Source of the DNA: Schaalia odontolytica
GTDB taxonomy: Bacteria > Actinomycetota > Actinomycetes > Actinomycetales > Actinomycetaceae
NCBI RefSeq assembly: GCF_002847525.1
Contig: NZ_PKKM01000005.1
Coordinates: 133,157-197,156, forward strand
Direction: 5' to 3'
DNA length: 64,000 bases
In this document: in pieces, positions 1 to 8,572 of the stretch
Layout of the letters: the number at the start of each line of letters is the position of its first letter
Position numbering within the stretch: the first letter of the stretch is position 1
Notes under the pieces: generated by a model
What the model saw: only the letters and a program-made list of their open reading frames with translations
The model's database searches: none
Told to the model about the DNA's origin: nothing
Made by a program: the position numbers and the translations under genes

Positions 1-1645
1 GGTCCCACACGCGCCCGCCAATGCGGACCGCTGCCTCAAGGACGAGGACCGACCACGCGAGGGCCACGACGTATGCGACCCAGTCGGGAACCAATCCGAA
101 GGATGCCAGCACGAGCAGCACGTAGGACGGGATCTGCAGAAGCGCGGTACCCGCGAAGCCCACGAGCTGCAGCAGCATCGTCATCAGGAAGGAACCGGTC
201 CCCTTCGTCGCGAGCGGGGACGTGCCCGGAGGCTGCACGGGGTACACCCACCGCGCGTTCACGACGAGGGTCGTCGCGGCCGCACCCGCAAAGAGAACGA
301 CGCCTATCACCTGGTGGAACACGAAATCGGTGGCACTCGCACCGGTGACGGAATCGTGAATGAGGTAGCCGATGACCTGGGGTACTAACACAATGAGCGA
401 ACCGACGAGGCGTCCGCGACGTTCCTCGCGACCGCTCATCCCCGACGAGACCACGATCCACGCGCCCGTCGAGTCGTATTGCATGAGCGCGCCGGTCGTC
501 AGGCCCGTCGTGATGGGCACCAGGTAGAGGAAGATACCCGCCGAGAAAGCGAACGACTGCCCCTCAGCAACCAGCCGCCCCATGAAGATCGCAACAATCG
601 GGAACAGCAGCGCAAGCGCCATGTTCATGTTTAGACGCGTATCGACGATCCAGTAGCGCAGCGTACGCGCGGCCAGGGAAGCGCTGCGCACGCCGAGGCC
701 GAGGCGCGTGAACAGGTCGACGCTGCGCAGGCCGGCGGCTCGCGACTGCTCGGAGCGGCGACTGCGCGCTTCTTCTTCGAGGGATTCGTCGATGAGGTGG
801 CGTCCCTCGTCGATGGCGCGCTGCGCGTCGGCGCTGATCTCACCGGCGTAGCCGCTCATGACGGGGCGCAGGACGGCGAGCCATGCGCGCCAACCGAGGA
901 CGGCGGTCACGACCGTGATGAGAGCGCGGATCGCCGCGGCCACCCACGCGCCCTCGAGCAGAGAGGCAACAACGCCAAAAGGTGCGCCGAAGGGAGTCCA
1001 CAGTGCAACGTTCACACCCGCCTTGAAGGCCTCAAGGGAAAAGTTCCGGGTCAGCAAAGACATCCAGTAACCCAAGGGGGTCAGCACCAGCATGAAGACG
1101 ACGGCGCCCAGCGCTGTGACAGCATCCTTCTTGCTCGAGCTGTCCAGACGTACGGCGAACCAGGTCCCAACCGCGCGCGCCCAGAGCACCGCGAGAGGCA
1201 GCGTCACGAGCCCAGCGATGAACCAGCCGAGCGCCTCAAGCCACTGGGCGCGCCACAGCGCGAACCAGACGGGCAGGAAGAGGATCATCGCGGACAGGAG
1301 CCCGCCGGGACCGACCGCCGTCGAGGCGGCCAACCCCGCCCCGAGGCGCTTGCTGGGTCCCACGTAGGGCGACAGGCGCACGGGATCGAGAGAGTTGTCC
1401 ATCGAGGCGAAGATGATCGGGAGGACCAGCCACAGCAGGAAGATGAAGGGCCCAGCAATCGGCATCACCGGCGTGGCCAGGGAGGCCTCGTCGGAGCGAG
1501 CGAGGAAGGCGGTGCCCAGGAGCACGGAGGCGTAGATTGCGCCAAAGTACAGGACGCCGAGGACTGCGAGAACGAGGACAACCGTCTGTTTGCGGACGGT
1601 GTTCCAGATGATGCGGAGCTTAAGGCGAATCAGTTGCCCAACCAC
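1..1645 (-). CDS. ABC transporter permease (C-terminus beyond left edge)
   Basis: An open frame runs from a GTG at 1645 to the window edge without a stop (at least 548 residues). It is rich in hydrophobic segments, for example residues around 25-45, 55-70 and 100-140, and again in the second half, so it is a polytopic membrane protein. The start overlaps the end of the upstream ATPase gene by 16 bp, which makes it the membrane half of the same ABC exporter. The substrate is not identifiable. A cytoplasmic charged loop rich in Glu/Arg lies in the middle. The 3' end is missing, so total length is unknown. The membrane topology was read by eye; the family (large exporter permease of the ABC-2 kind) is inferred from the neighbour. 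Confidence 0.8.
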   Translation of the reverse strand, partial: MVGQLIRLKLRIIWNTVRKQTVVLVLAVLGVLYFGAIYASVLLGTAFLARSDEASLATPVMPIAGPFIFLLWLVLPIIFASMDNSLDPVRLSPYVGPSKRLGAGLAASTAVGPGGLLSAMILFLPVWFALWRAQWLEALGWFIAGLVTLPLAVLWARAVGTWFAVRLDSSSKKDAVTALGAVVFMLVLTPLGYWMSLLTRNFSLEAFKAGVNVALWTPFGAPFGVVASLLEGAWVAAAIRALITVVTAVLGWRAWLAVLRPVMSGYAGEISADAQRAIDEGRHLIDESLEEEARSRRSEQSRAAGLRSVDLFTRLGLGVRSASLAARTLRYWIVDTRLNMNMALALLFPIVAIFMGRLVAEGQSFAFSAGIFLYLVPITTGLTTGALMQYDSTGAWIVVSSGMSGREERRGRLVGSLIVLVPQVIGYLIHDSVTGASATDFVFHQVIGVVLFAGAAATTLVVNARWVYPVQPPGTSPLATKGTGSFLMTMLLQLVGFAGTALLQIPSYVLLVLASFGLVPDWVAYVVALAWSVLVLEAAVRIGGRVWD

Positions 1646-2433
1646 GACAGGCCTTCCTCGGAGTGGACGCCGCCAACCAGGGAGGTGAAGCGCTCCCCCA
1701 GGTCGCCGCCCTGGGCTACCTCGTCGGTGGTTCCAGCAACGAGCACGCGCCCCTTGTCGATGATGGCCACGTGCGTACACAGCTGCTGGACGGTTGCCAT
1801 CACGTGCGAGGACAGGATGACGGTGCCACCGCGCTTGGTGTAGTCGGTGAGAATCTGGCGGATGTTGGCCGCAGAGACAGGGTCGACGGCCTCGAAAGGC
1901 TCGTCGAGGACCAGGACTCGCGGGGAGTGAATGAGGGCGGCGGCCAGCGCGATCTTCTTCGTCATGCCCGCCGAGTAGTCGCTGATCAGCTTCTTCCCGG
2001 CCTCGGCCAGGTCGAGGGCCGCGAGGAGTTCCTGAGCGCGCTCGCGGGCGACGGACGCGTCCAGACCGTGCAGCATGCCCACGTGGACGAGGAAGTCAGG
2101 GCCGGAGAGGCGGTCGAGAAGCCGCATGCCGTCGGGCATGACGCCGAGGAGGGCGCGTGCTTCCTGGGTTCGCGCCCACACGTCGACGCCATGAACGAAC
2201 GCCGTCCCCCGGTCGGGGGTGAGCAGGCCGGTGGCCATGGTCAGCGTCGTCGTTTTACCAGCGCCGTTAGGACCAACGATCCCGTAGAAGGATCCGGTGG
2301 GGATGTCGAGGGACAGGTCGGCGACGGCGACGAGGTTGCCATAAATCTTGACGAGGCCTCGGATCGCCAGTGCGACATCTTCCCCCACGGGGGCGGCGGG
2401 TGCCGCAGGCACGGCGGGCTGCGAATCGGACAC
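1630..2433 (-). CDS. ABC transporter ATP-binding protein
   Basis: About 267 residues. The Walker A motif GPNGAGKTTT, the signature-like SAGMTKKIALAAAL and the Walker B VLVLDEPFEAVDP are all visible, followed by the H-loop SSHVM. This is the nucleotide-binding subunit of an exporter of the ABC-2 type. The start chosen is GTG at 2433 because AAGGAG (2440-2445) sits 6 nt upstream; an in-frame GTG at 2448 has no such site. The N-terminus has a short Pro/Ala-rich lead of about 15 residues before the ATPase fold. It is followed by the permease gene with a 16-bp overlap, indicating translational coupling. The substrate is unknown. Confidence 0.92.
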   Translation of the reverse strand: MSDSQPAVPAAPAAPVGEDVALAIRGLVKIYGNLVAVADLSLDIPTGSFYGIVGPNGAGKTTTLTMATGLLTPDRGTAFVHGVDVWARTQEARALLGVMPDGMRLLDRLSGPDFLVHVGMLHGLDASVARERAQELLAALDLAEAGKKLISDYSAGMTKKIALAAALIHSPRVLVLDEPFEAVDPVSAANIRQILTDYTKRGGTVILSSHVMATVQQLCTHVAIIDKGRVLVAGTTDEVAQGGDLGERFTSLVGGVHSEEGLSWLGN

Positions 2434-2540
2434 GAGATACTCCTTCACGCATTGAAATACCCGCTCATTTTACGAGCGATACATGGCAATGCGGAAAAAC
2501 ATATCTCAGATGATGACCCTCCCCCGGGCCGATCACGCCG

Positions 2541-3539
2541 TCAGCGGGAGCTGACGATGACGGTCAAGCCCTGGTCCGGCTCGTATGTCCAGGTCGCCTT
2601 ATAGGCGCCCCACTCCTCCGACTGGGTGCCATCGATCGCGCGGGTCGCGTACATCCGCTCGCGCACGGCCGCGGGGGTGCCAAGCTTGCCGAGCACGCAC
2701 TGGAAGATCGGCGTCGTCAGGCTATCCCCACTATCGGAGAAGGCCTCGAGGGTCAGCGAGCTCTCATCGCTGGCCAAGCGAGCATGCAAACCACGTGCAT
2801 GGCAGGAGTCGACGGCGTTCGTGAACCCGGAAGAACCCGTCGACCGCGCAATAAACAGTCCACCAACTACGGCCGCAACAATCATGAGCGCGGAGATGAA
2901 GCCAAGGAGGAACATGACGAGGCCATGGTGGCGCTGCCCATGACGCGCCGAACGGTCGCGACGCTCCAGCCGCGACTCAATCTGGCCAGCACGGCGAGCC
3001 TGCGCCTCACGCCGAGAAGCACCTCCGACATGGGATGCCTGCGCGCTCCCCCGCTCCGGGGACGACGCCTCAGCAACCGCGCGCTGCTGCCCACCATCTC
3101 GTTGTGCGGACACGCCCACAACGCGCATGGTCGTGCGATGCCAGTCGCGATGGACAGGGACACCGGGGTGCTGGTCAGCCTCGAAGGCCACCCCTGCCTC
3201 GTCACGATGCGCATATTCGCGGGCGGGAGTGGGAGGCTGGGCGATCCCCCCAGTCTGTGCGGGAGCATCGCCGCGCGCAACAGCTTGTTGCTGCGCTACC
3301 GTGACAGCGTCCTTCGAGGGACGAGAATCATTCGAGGAGCGAGGCGCACCGGAAGCCTTGCGTCGAACCACCGCGACCTCGGCGGTGACGACCTGTTCGG
3401 CGGGAGAGGACTCGGGCGCACGGGACATCGTGGGCAGGCTGGGCTGCTTGCGCAGACGCATGGGCGCAGCATCGGCCGGATAGTCCTGCGTCACCTGCCC
3501 CGCACCGATTCGATACGCGTCAGGCGTCCTGGCCCCCAT
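2541..3539 (-). CDS. Hypothetical single-pass membrane protein
   Basis: 332 residues. The first 200 or so are hydrophilic, low-complexity and rich in Arg, Ala, Ser and Pro, so probably disordered and cytoplasmic. One clear transmembrane segment follows (GLVMFLLGFISALMIVAAVV region, about residues 205-225), then an external domain of about 100 residues with two Cys (in DSCHARG and FQCVLG) that could pair. The ATG at 3539 has GGAGGA just upstream. I do not recognise the family; the layout (long cytoplasmic tail, one TM, small outer domain) is common among actinobacterial cell-envelope proteins. An inverted repeat lies directly upstream. Confidence 0.75.
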   Translation of the reverse strand: MGARTPDAYRIGAGQVTQDYPADAAPMRLRKQPSLPTMSRAPESSPAEQVVTAEVAVVRRKASGAPRSSNDSRPSKDAVTVAQQQAVARGDAPAQTGGIAQPPTPAREYAHRDEAGVAFEADQHPGVPVHRDWHRTTMRVVGVSAQRDGGQQRAVAEASSPERGSAQASHVGGASRREAQARRAGQIESRLERRDRSARHGQRHHGLVMFLLGFISALMIVAAVVGGLFIARSTGSSGFTNAVDSCHARGLHARLASDESSLTLEAFSDSGDSLTTPIFQCVLGKLGTPAAVRERMYATRAIDGTQSEEWGAYKATWTYEPDQGLTVIVSSR

Positions 3540-3551
3540 AACTCCTCCATT

Positions 3552-3596
3552 AGTAACTAGCTGTCAGTTTCTTGACAATCATATGTGCTAGTTACT
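3552..3596. repeat. 10-bp inverted repeat upstream of the single-TM protein gene
   Basis: AGTAACTAGC at 3552-3561 is matched exactly by GCTAGTTACT at 3587-3596, with 25 bp between. On the minus strand TTGTCA and TACTAA lie 17 bp apart across the left arm, a possible but imperfect promoter. The repeat sits between the single-TM protein gene and the end of bcp, so it could be an operator or part of a transcript end. There is no T-tract after either arm, so a simple terminator is less likely. Confidence 0.45.
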
Positions 3597-3611
3597 TGAA
3601 AAGCAACGGGG

Positions 3612-4085
3612 TTAGTCGATACCGAGCGCCTTACGCAGACGAGCCACGTGACCCGTTGCTTTCACGTTGTACTGGGCCAGGGCGACCGTACCGTCGGGGT
3701 TGACGACCACGGTCGAGCGAATAATGCCCACATAGGTGCGGCCGTAGTTCTTCTTTTCACCCCACGCACCGTACGCCTCGAGAATCTCGTGATCCGGGTC
3801 GGAGGCCAGCGGGAAGGTGAGAGACTGCTTCTCAGTGAAGCGCTCGAGGGCGGCCATCGAGTCGGCCGAGACGCCGATCACCGAGTAGCCGGCACCCTGG
3901 AGCGAGGCCAGGGAATCGCGGAAGTCGCAGGCCTCCTTCGTGCAGCCGGGCGTGGAGGCCTTCGGGTAGAAGTAGACGACGACGCCGCGCGACGAGGCGG
4001 CGAGGAGATCAGACAGGGACAGGGTTCCCTGAGTGGTCTCGGCGGTGAAGTCGGGGGCCTTGCAGCCAATTTCCAAAGCGCTCAT
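3612..4085 (-). CDS. bcp: Peroxiredoxin, Bcp/PrxQ family (thioredoxin-dependent thiol peroxidase)
   Basis: 157 residues, the usual size for Bcp. It reduces hydrogen peroxide and organic hydroperoxides with electrons from thioredoxin, in the cytoplasm. The motif YPKASTPGCTKEACDFRD carries the peroxidatic Cys48 and, five residues on, the probable resolving Cys53 typical of PrxQ enzymes. The fold continues with VIGVSADS and FPLASDPDHEILEAYGAWGEK, both typical of the family. The ATG at 4085 has a GAGG nearby. It is a monocistronic-looking gene next to a tRNA gene. Peroxide defence suits an organism that also makes an oxygen-sensitive pyruvate formate-lyase. Confidence 0.95.
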   Translation of the reverse strand: MSALEIGCKAPDFTAETTQGTLSLSDLLAASSRGVVVYFYPKASTPGCTKEACDFRDSLASLQGAGYSVIGVSADSMAALERFTEKQSLTFPLASDPDHEILEAYGAWGEKKNYGRTYVGIIRSTVVVNPDGTVALAQYNVKATGHVARLRKALGID

Positions 4086-4138
4086 GACCTCAGTCTATCG
4101 ACCACCGCCGCCCGGAGGCGACCGGGCACGGGCAACTG

Positions 4139-4219
<81 letters not shown>

Positions 4220-4302
4220 GCGCACCCCAGTCTAACCGATGTGCCCCGGAGCGTCTGCATGCCCACGCCCACGTCTCTCGACGGCGCGCACGCCCGAGAC
4301 CT

Positions 4303-5394
4303 TCAGCGCCCGGTTGCGTCGATGGTCCCCTCGCCGAGGACTCGGCTCCCCCGATAGACGACCATCGACTGGCCGCGCGCAACACCGCGCGCACTGTCCT
4401 CCAGGACAACGCTGATCGTTCCGGCGTCCAGGTCGCGAGTCAGCGACGCGACGGGCACGGGCGTGCCGTGCGCGCGCAGCTGCACAAAGAGGTCGGTGGC
4501 GTCGGAGCCGTCGTCGTCGGAGGCGAGCCAGACGGCGTCCGTGGCCGTGATGCGGGAGATGGACAGGAGCTCAGACGCCCCAACGACGACCTGGTTGGTC
4601 TCCGGCCTCGTCTCAAGGACGTAGCGGGGCCGCCCGTCAGGTGCGGGCGCGCCGATGCCGAGGCCCTTGCGCTGGCCAACCGTGTAGTTCCAGTAGCCCT
4701 CATGGTGGCCCAACACCTCGCCGTCGGGGGTGACGATCTCACCCTCGGAGGCGCCCAGGTGAGCGCGCAGGAAGCCCTGCGTGTCACCGTCGGGAATGAA
4801 GCAGATGTCGTAGGAGTCGGGCTTGTTGGAGACGCCCAGGCCGAGGCGCTCGGCCTCGGAGCGTACCCACGCCTTGTTGGGGGCATCCCCCAACGGCAGG
4901 ACGACGCGGTGAAGCTCCTCGGGCCCCATGACGGCCAGCACGTAGGACTGGTCCTTGAGGTTGTCGGCGCCGCGGTGCAGCTCGGGCCCGGCCTCCCCGT
5001 CGACAATGGCCGCGTAGTGGCCGGTGCACACCGCATCGAAGCCGAGCGCGCGTGCGCGGCTGGCGAGCTCGCGGAACTTCACGAACTCGTTGCAGCGCAC
5101 GCAGGGGTTGGGGGTACGCCCGGCCTTGTACTGGGCGACGAAGTCGGTGATGACGGCCTGCTCGAATTCCTGGGCGAGATCCCACACGTAGAACGGGATG
5201 CCGATGATCTCAGCGGCACGCGCTGCGTCCCCGGCGTCCTCGATCGAGCAGCAGCCGCGCGAGCCGATGCGGCACTCCTGGGGCTGGGAGGACAGGGCCA
5301 TGTGGACACCGACGACGTCGTGCCCGGCCTCGACGGCCTTCGCGGCGGCGACGGCGGAGTCCACCCCGCCCGACAGTGCAGCCAGAACTCGCAT
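4303..5394 (-). CDS. mnmA: tRNA-specific 2-thiouridylase MnmA
   Basis: 363 residues. MnmA activates U34 of tRNA-Lys/Glu/Gln with ATP and inserts sulfur relayed from a cysteine desulfurase. The PP-loop SGGVDSAVAA is at residues 9-18. The catalytic cysteines are recognisable in GRTPNPCVRCNEFVKF and in SYDICFIPDGDTQGFL. The C-terminal domain contains VGQRKGLGIGAP, as in the family. It starts directly at the stop codon of the upstream cysteine desulfurase gene, so sulfur donor and acceptor are co-expressed. This etfB-etfA-desulfurase-mnmA order is seen in many actinobacteria. Confidence 0.97.
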   Translation of the reverse strand: MRVLAALSGGVDSAVAAAKAVEAGHDVVGVHMALSSQPQECRIGSRGCCSIEDAGDAARAAEIIGIPFYVWDLAQEFEQAVITDFVAQYKAGRTPNPCVRCNEFVKFRELASRARALGFDAVCTGHYAAIVDGEAGPELHRGADNLKDQSYVLAVMGPEELHRVVLPLGDAPNKAWVRSEAERLGLGVSNKPDSYDICFIPDGDTQGFLRAHLGASEGEIVTPDGEVLGHHEGYWNYTVGQRKGLGIGAPAPDGRPRYVLETRPETNQVVVGASELLSISRITATDAVWLASDDDGSDATDLFVQLRAHGTPVPVASLTRDLDAGTISVVLEDSARGVARGQSMVVYRGSRVLGEGTIDATGR

Positions 5395-6600
5395 CTAGCG
5401 CTCCTCGTTTCGTTCGTTGCGTACGTGGGCGATGCCATCCAGGGCGGCACCCGCGCGGATAGCCACGGGCAGGGCGGCCAGGAAGGCGTCGATATCATCG
5501 CGGGTCGTCTCGTGGCCGAGCGAGACGCGCAGGACGCCGAGCGCCTGCTCCTCGCTGCGTCCCATCGCCATGACGATCTCGGAAGGACGTGTGACCCCCG
5601 CGTGGCAGGCGGACCCGGCGGACACGGCGATCCCGGCCATGTCGAAGGCCATGAGGACAGCCTCGGGGCGGGCGGTGGGCAGGGACAGGTGGATGATCGC
5701 GCTCGACGAGGCCGACTCCCCCACCGTCGAATACGTGCCTTCCGGCAGGTGGGAGAGCAGGTGCGCGCGCAGGTCGGCCGCGCGGGCGGCGAAAGCGGCG
5801 CGCTCGGCGACGATCTCGGTGAGGGCGGCACCAAGAGCGCAGGCGCCCGCGACGTCGGGCGTGCCCGAGCGGATCGAGCGTTCGTGGCCGCCGCCGGGTC
5901 GGTCGGTCGTCATGGGGATGCCGCGTCGGGCGAGGAGAACGCCGATGCCGGCGGGGGCGCCCACCTTGTGTCCGCCGACGCTCATGAGGTCTAGGCGGAG
6001 TTCCGCAAACGACACGTCCAGGGTTGGGATGGCTTGGGCGGCGTCGGAATGTACGAGACCTCCGCTGGTGTGCACGAGCTCCGCGAAGTCTGCGACCGGC
6101 TGAATCGTGCCAATCTCGGAGGACACAAGGGTCATGGATCCGAGCGCGAGGCGACCGTCCCACGAGGCGGGCACGTCGTCGCCGCAAACACCGGGCAGGA
6201 TGGACACGCCGCCCGCATCCACGGGCAGGACCTCCCAGGAGAAACCCTCACGAGACGCGACCTCGCGCTGGTGGGCGACCGCATCGTGTTCGAGGCCCGA
6301 GACGACGATCAGGTCGCGCGCGCAGTCGCGGCCTCGCATCCCTCGGGACGCAGCCATGACGCCGAGGGCATCGGATTCTGTGGCGCCGGAGGTGAAAATA
6401 ACCTCGTGAATGTCTGCTCCGAGGGCCGCTGCAACCTGCTCGCGCGCGTCGTCGAGCATGCGACGGGCCCGCCGCCCTCCGAAGTGGAGGGCGGCGGGAT
6501 TGCCGGGGTGTGCGGCCAGGTCACGCTGAGCGCGGGTCCACGCCTCGAGGGCGCACTCGCGCAGCGGCGTGGTGGCCGCGTGGTCGAGATAGACGCTCAC
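5395..6600 (-). CDS. iscS: Cysteine desulfurase (IscS/NifS family)
   Basis: 401 residues. A PLP-dependent enzyme that takes sulfur from L-cysteine as a persulfide. The PLP-binding lysine lies in SVGGHKVGAP (Lys212) and the persulfide cysteine in SAGSACHAGV (Cys332). The N-terminal YLDHAATTPL and the TSGATESD motif are also typical. It overlaps the end of etfA by 4 bp (ATGA) and is followed without gap by mnmA, its likely sulfur acceptor. There is no scaffold (iscU/sufU) beside it, so its role here is probably tRNA thiolation, perhaps also Fe-S assembly. Confidence 0.95.
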   Translation of the reverse strand: MSVYLDHAATTPLRECALEAWTRAQRDLAAHPGNPAALHFGGRRARRMLDDAREQVAAALGADIHEVIFTSGATESDALGVMAASRGMRGRDCARDLIVVSGLEHDAVAHQREVASREGFSWEVLPVDAGGVSILPGVCGDDVPASWDGRLALGSMTLVSSEIGTIQPVADFAELVHTSGGLVHSDAAQAIPTLDVSFAELRLDLMSVGGHKVGAPAGIGVLLARRGIPMTTDRPGGGHERSIRSGTPDVAGACALGAALTEIVAERAAFAARAADLRAHLLSHLPEGTYSTVGESASSSAIIHLSLPTARPEAVLMAFDMAGIAVSAGSACHAGVTRPSEIVMAMGRSEEQALGVLRVSLGHETTRDDIDAFLAALPVAIRAGAALDGIAHVRNERNEER

Positions 6601-7574
6601 GCCTGGGAGCGCGCCTCCTCGATGGCAGCCAGGGCTGCGGGCACGACCTCAGTGACGTCGCCGACGACGCCGAAGTCCGCGATCTCGAAGATCGGGGCGT
6701 CCGGGTCGTCGCACACGGCGACGATGTGGGCGGAGGACTGCATTCCCACCGTGTGGTGGATCGCGCCGGACACGCCCAGGCCGATGTACAGGTTCGGGGT
6801 GACGGTCAGGCCGGTCTGGCCGATCTGCTCGGATCGCGGGGCCCAGCCCTCGTCACAGGCGACGCGGGTCGCGCCCACTGCGCCACCGAGCGCCTGAGCG
6901 ACGGAGCGAACCAGCTCAAAGTCGCCGTCGACGCCGCGGCCACCGCACACGACGGTGGAGGCGTCGGTCAGGGACACGCCTTCCTCCTCGTCGGGAACGG
7001 ACGAGACGACCTGAATCGCGCTAGCCTCGGGGCTCAGCTCGACGGCAAGGGCCTGCGGAGTCAGGGCGACGGGAGAGGCCACCGGGGCCTCGTCGATGAC
7101 GCCGGAGGCGATGCCGACGATCGGGGTCTGTCCCTCGAGGACGATGCGCATCGACCAGGAGCCACCCAGTGCGGTCTTGCCGATCTGGAGAACGCCGCCG
7201 TCGAAGCCGACGGAGGAGGCACCGGAGACCACGCCGGCCTCGGTGAGGGCGCCGACGCGGCCAGCGATCTCACGACCGCGGTAGTCCGAGCACAGGAGCA
7301 CCAGGCCAAAGCTGCCACTCGCCAGCGCGGACACAAGCGCGTCGGAGGCGACGACCGAGGAACGCGCGGCGTCACCCAGGTCGGCGTGCAGCAGCTGGGT
7401 CGCGCCCAGCTCCGACAGCGCGGCCACGTCGGGGGTGGCTGCCAGGGACAGGGCGACGACGTCGGCAGAGGTCAGGGACACGGCCAGCGTCACGGCCTGT
7501 CGGGCCAGGGGCGTCAGGTGATCGCCCACCTGGTCGGCCAGAACGAGAATCGGAGAACTCATTTGCTGCGTCAT
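6597..7574 (-). CDS. etfA: Electron transfer flavoprotein, alpha subunit
   Basis: 325 residues. With EtfB it forms the FAD- and AMP-binding electron carrier between flavoprotein dehydrogenases and the quinone pool. The C-terminal FAD domain is recognisable: VVCGGRGVDGDFELVRSVA, then GATRVACDEGWAPRSEQIGQTG, then YIGLGVSGAIHHTVGMQSS. These match the EtfA pattern (CGGRG, R-x-V-D-x-GW, QIGQTG, G-SGA-QH). It lies 1 bp after etfB and overlaps iscS by 4 bp. No acyl-CoA dehydrogenase gene is nearby, so its partner enzymes lie elsewhere. Confidence 0.95.
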   Translation of the reverse strand: MTQQMSSPILVLADQVGDHLTPLARQAVTLAVSLTSADVVALSLAATPDVAALSELGATQLLHADLGDAARSSVVASDALVSALASGSFGLVLLCSDYRGREIAGRVGALTEAGVVSGASSVGFDGGVLQIGKTALGGSWSMRIVLEGQTPIVGIASGVIDEAPVASPVALTPQALAVELSPEASAIQVVSSVPDEEEGVSLTDASTVVCGGRGVDGDFELVRSVAQALGGAVGATRVACDEGWAPRSEQIGQTGLTVTPNLYIGLGVSGAIHHTVGMQSSAHIVAVCDDPDAPIFEIADFGVVGDVTEVVPAALAAIEEARSQA

Positions 7575-7575
7575 G

Positions 7576-8379
7576 TCACTTCACCACCGAAAGGATGTAG
7601 TCGGCCAGAGCGCGCCCGCCCTCGCCGGCGTCCTGAATGATCGTGCCGGAGCCGTCGCGGGTCTTCTCCTCGCCGTGGGTGACGGCGGTCAGCGCGCGGC
7701 GCATGACGAGAGCCTCGCCACCGGGAACCTCGACGAGGTCGTCGATGCCCCACTGGTCCAGCGGCTTCTTGCGGGCGGCCTTCATAGCGGCGAAGGCCGG
7801 GTAACGCGGCTCGTTGATCTGGTCGGTGACGGAGACGACGGCGGGCAGCGCGGCGCGCACGGTCTCGGTGTAGCCGTCGACGGCGCGTTCGATCGTGAGA
7901 ACACCGTCCTCGACGTTCAGGGAGCGGGCCAGGCCCAGCAGCGGCATGTGGGCCTTGGCGGCCAGGGCGGCGGGCAGCATGGAGGTCATCGCGTCCAGCG
8001 AGGCCATACCGGTGATCACGAGATCAACGGGGCCACACTCCTCGGCAATCTTCGCGATCGCGACGGAGAGCACGGAGGCGGTCGTGATGACGTCGGAGCC
8101 CTCGAGGAACTCGTCGGAGACGATGTAGGCGCGGTCGGCGCCCATCTGCAGGGCGCGCATGAGGGAGTCCTCAGCGTCCTCGGGGCCCATCGTCAGCGCG
8201 ACGACCTCGGCCTCGCGACCCGCATCCTCTTCGGATTCCTTGAGCTGGACGGCTGCCTCGATGGCATTCTCGTCCAGTTCGTTGAGCACATCGTCCTCAC
8301 CGCGCACCAGGCGGCCGCCCTCAAAACGGCGTTCGGACTGCATGTCGGGGACATGCTTCACACACACGACAATTCTCAT
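7576..8379 (-). CDS. etfB: Electron transfer flavoprotein, beta subunit
   Basis: About 267 residues from ATG 8379, chosen because the protein then opens with MRIVVCVKHVPD as in other EtfB proteins and has AGAAG just upstream. An in-frame GTG/ATG farther up lacks support. The family features are DVLNELDENAIEAAVQLKE, ALQMGADRAYIVSD and VDLVITGMASLDAMTSMLP; the last replaces the usual G-x-x-S-x-D nucleotide-binding stretch. First gene of the etfB-etfA-iscS-mnmA operon. It faces glgX across a 193-bp divergent intergenic region. Confidence 0.95.
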   Translation of the reverse strand: MRIVVCVKHVPDMQSERRFEGGRLVRGEDDVLNELDENAIEAAVQLKESEEDAGREAEVVALTMGPEDAEDSLMRALQMGADRAYIVSDEFLEGSDVITTASVLSVAIAKIAEECGPVDLVITGMASLDAMTSMLPAALAAKAHMPLLGLARSLNVEDGVLTIERAVDGYTETVRAALPAVVSVTDQINEPRYPAFAAMKAARKKPLDQWGIDDLVEVPGGEALVMRRALTAVTHGEEKTRDGSGTIIQDAGEGGRALADYILSVVK

Positions 8380-8479
8380 GACTTCTAGCGTGCCACATTC
8401 TGCGCAGCACGCCCATATATATGAGGGTTGCCTCACCAGCGCGTGCCGCTGTTCATACCCTCAGCTGGCCCCCTAATCC

Positions 8480-8507
8480 GACCGCTTAATTAACGGTCAC
8501 GTATGAT
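8480..8507 (+). promoter_or_regulatory. Possible glgX promoter with palindromic operator
   Basis: TATGAT (8502-8507) is a near-consensus -10 box, 65 nt before the glgX ATG. Just upstream is a palindrome, GACCG-N9-CGGTC (8480-8498), with the AT-rich core CTTAATTAA, occupying the spacer and -35 position. No good -35 hexamer is seen, which fits a regulated promoter. Function is inferred from position only. Confidence 0.4.
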
Positions 8508-8572
8508 GGAAGATGGCTGTATCTATCAGGCTATGGTGCAGCCAATAAACTGTAAGAAAGAGGCACTGTTAT

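Noticed and set aside
797..1843. A 348-codon plus-strand frame over the ABC transporter genes
   Set aside because: Low-complexity Arg/Gln/Glu/Gly composition and opposite to a supported permease and ATPase.
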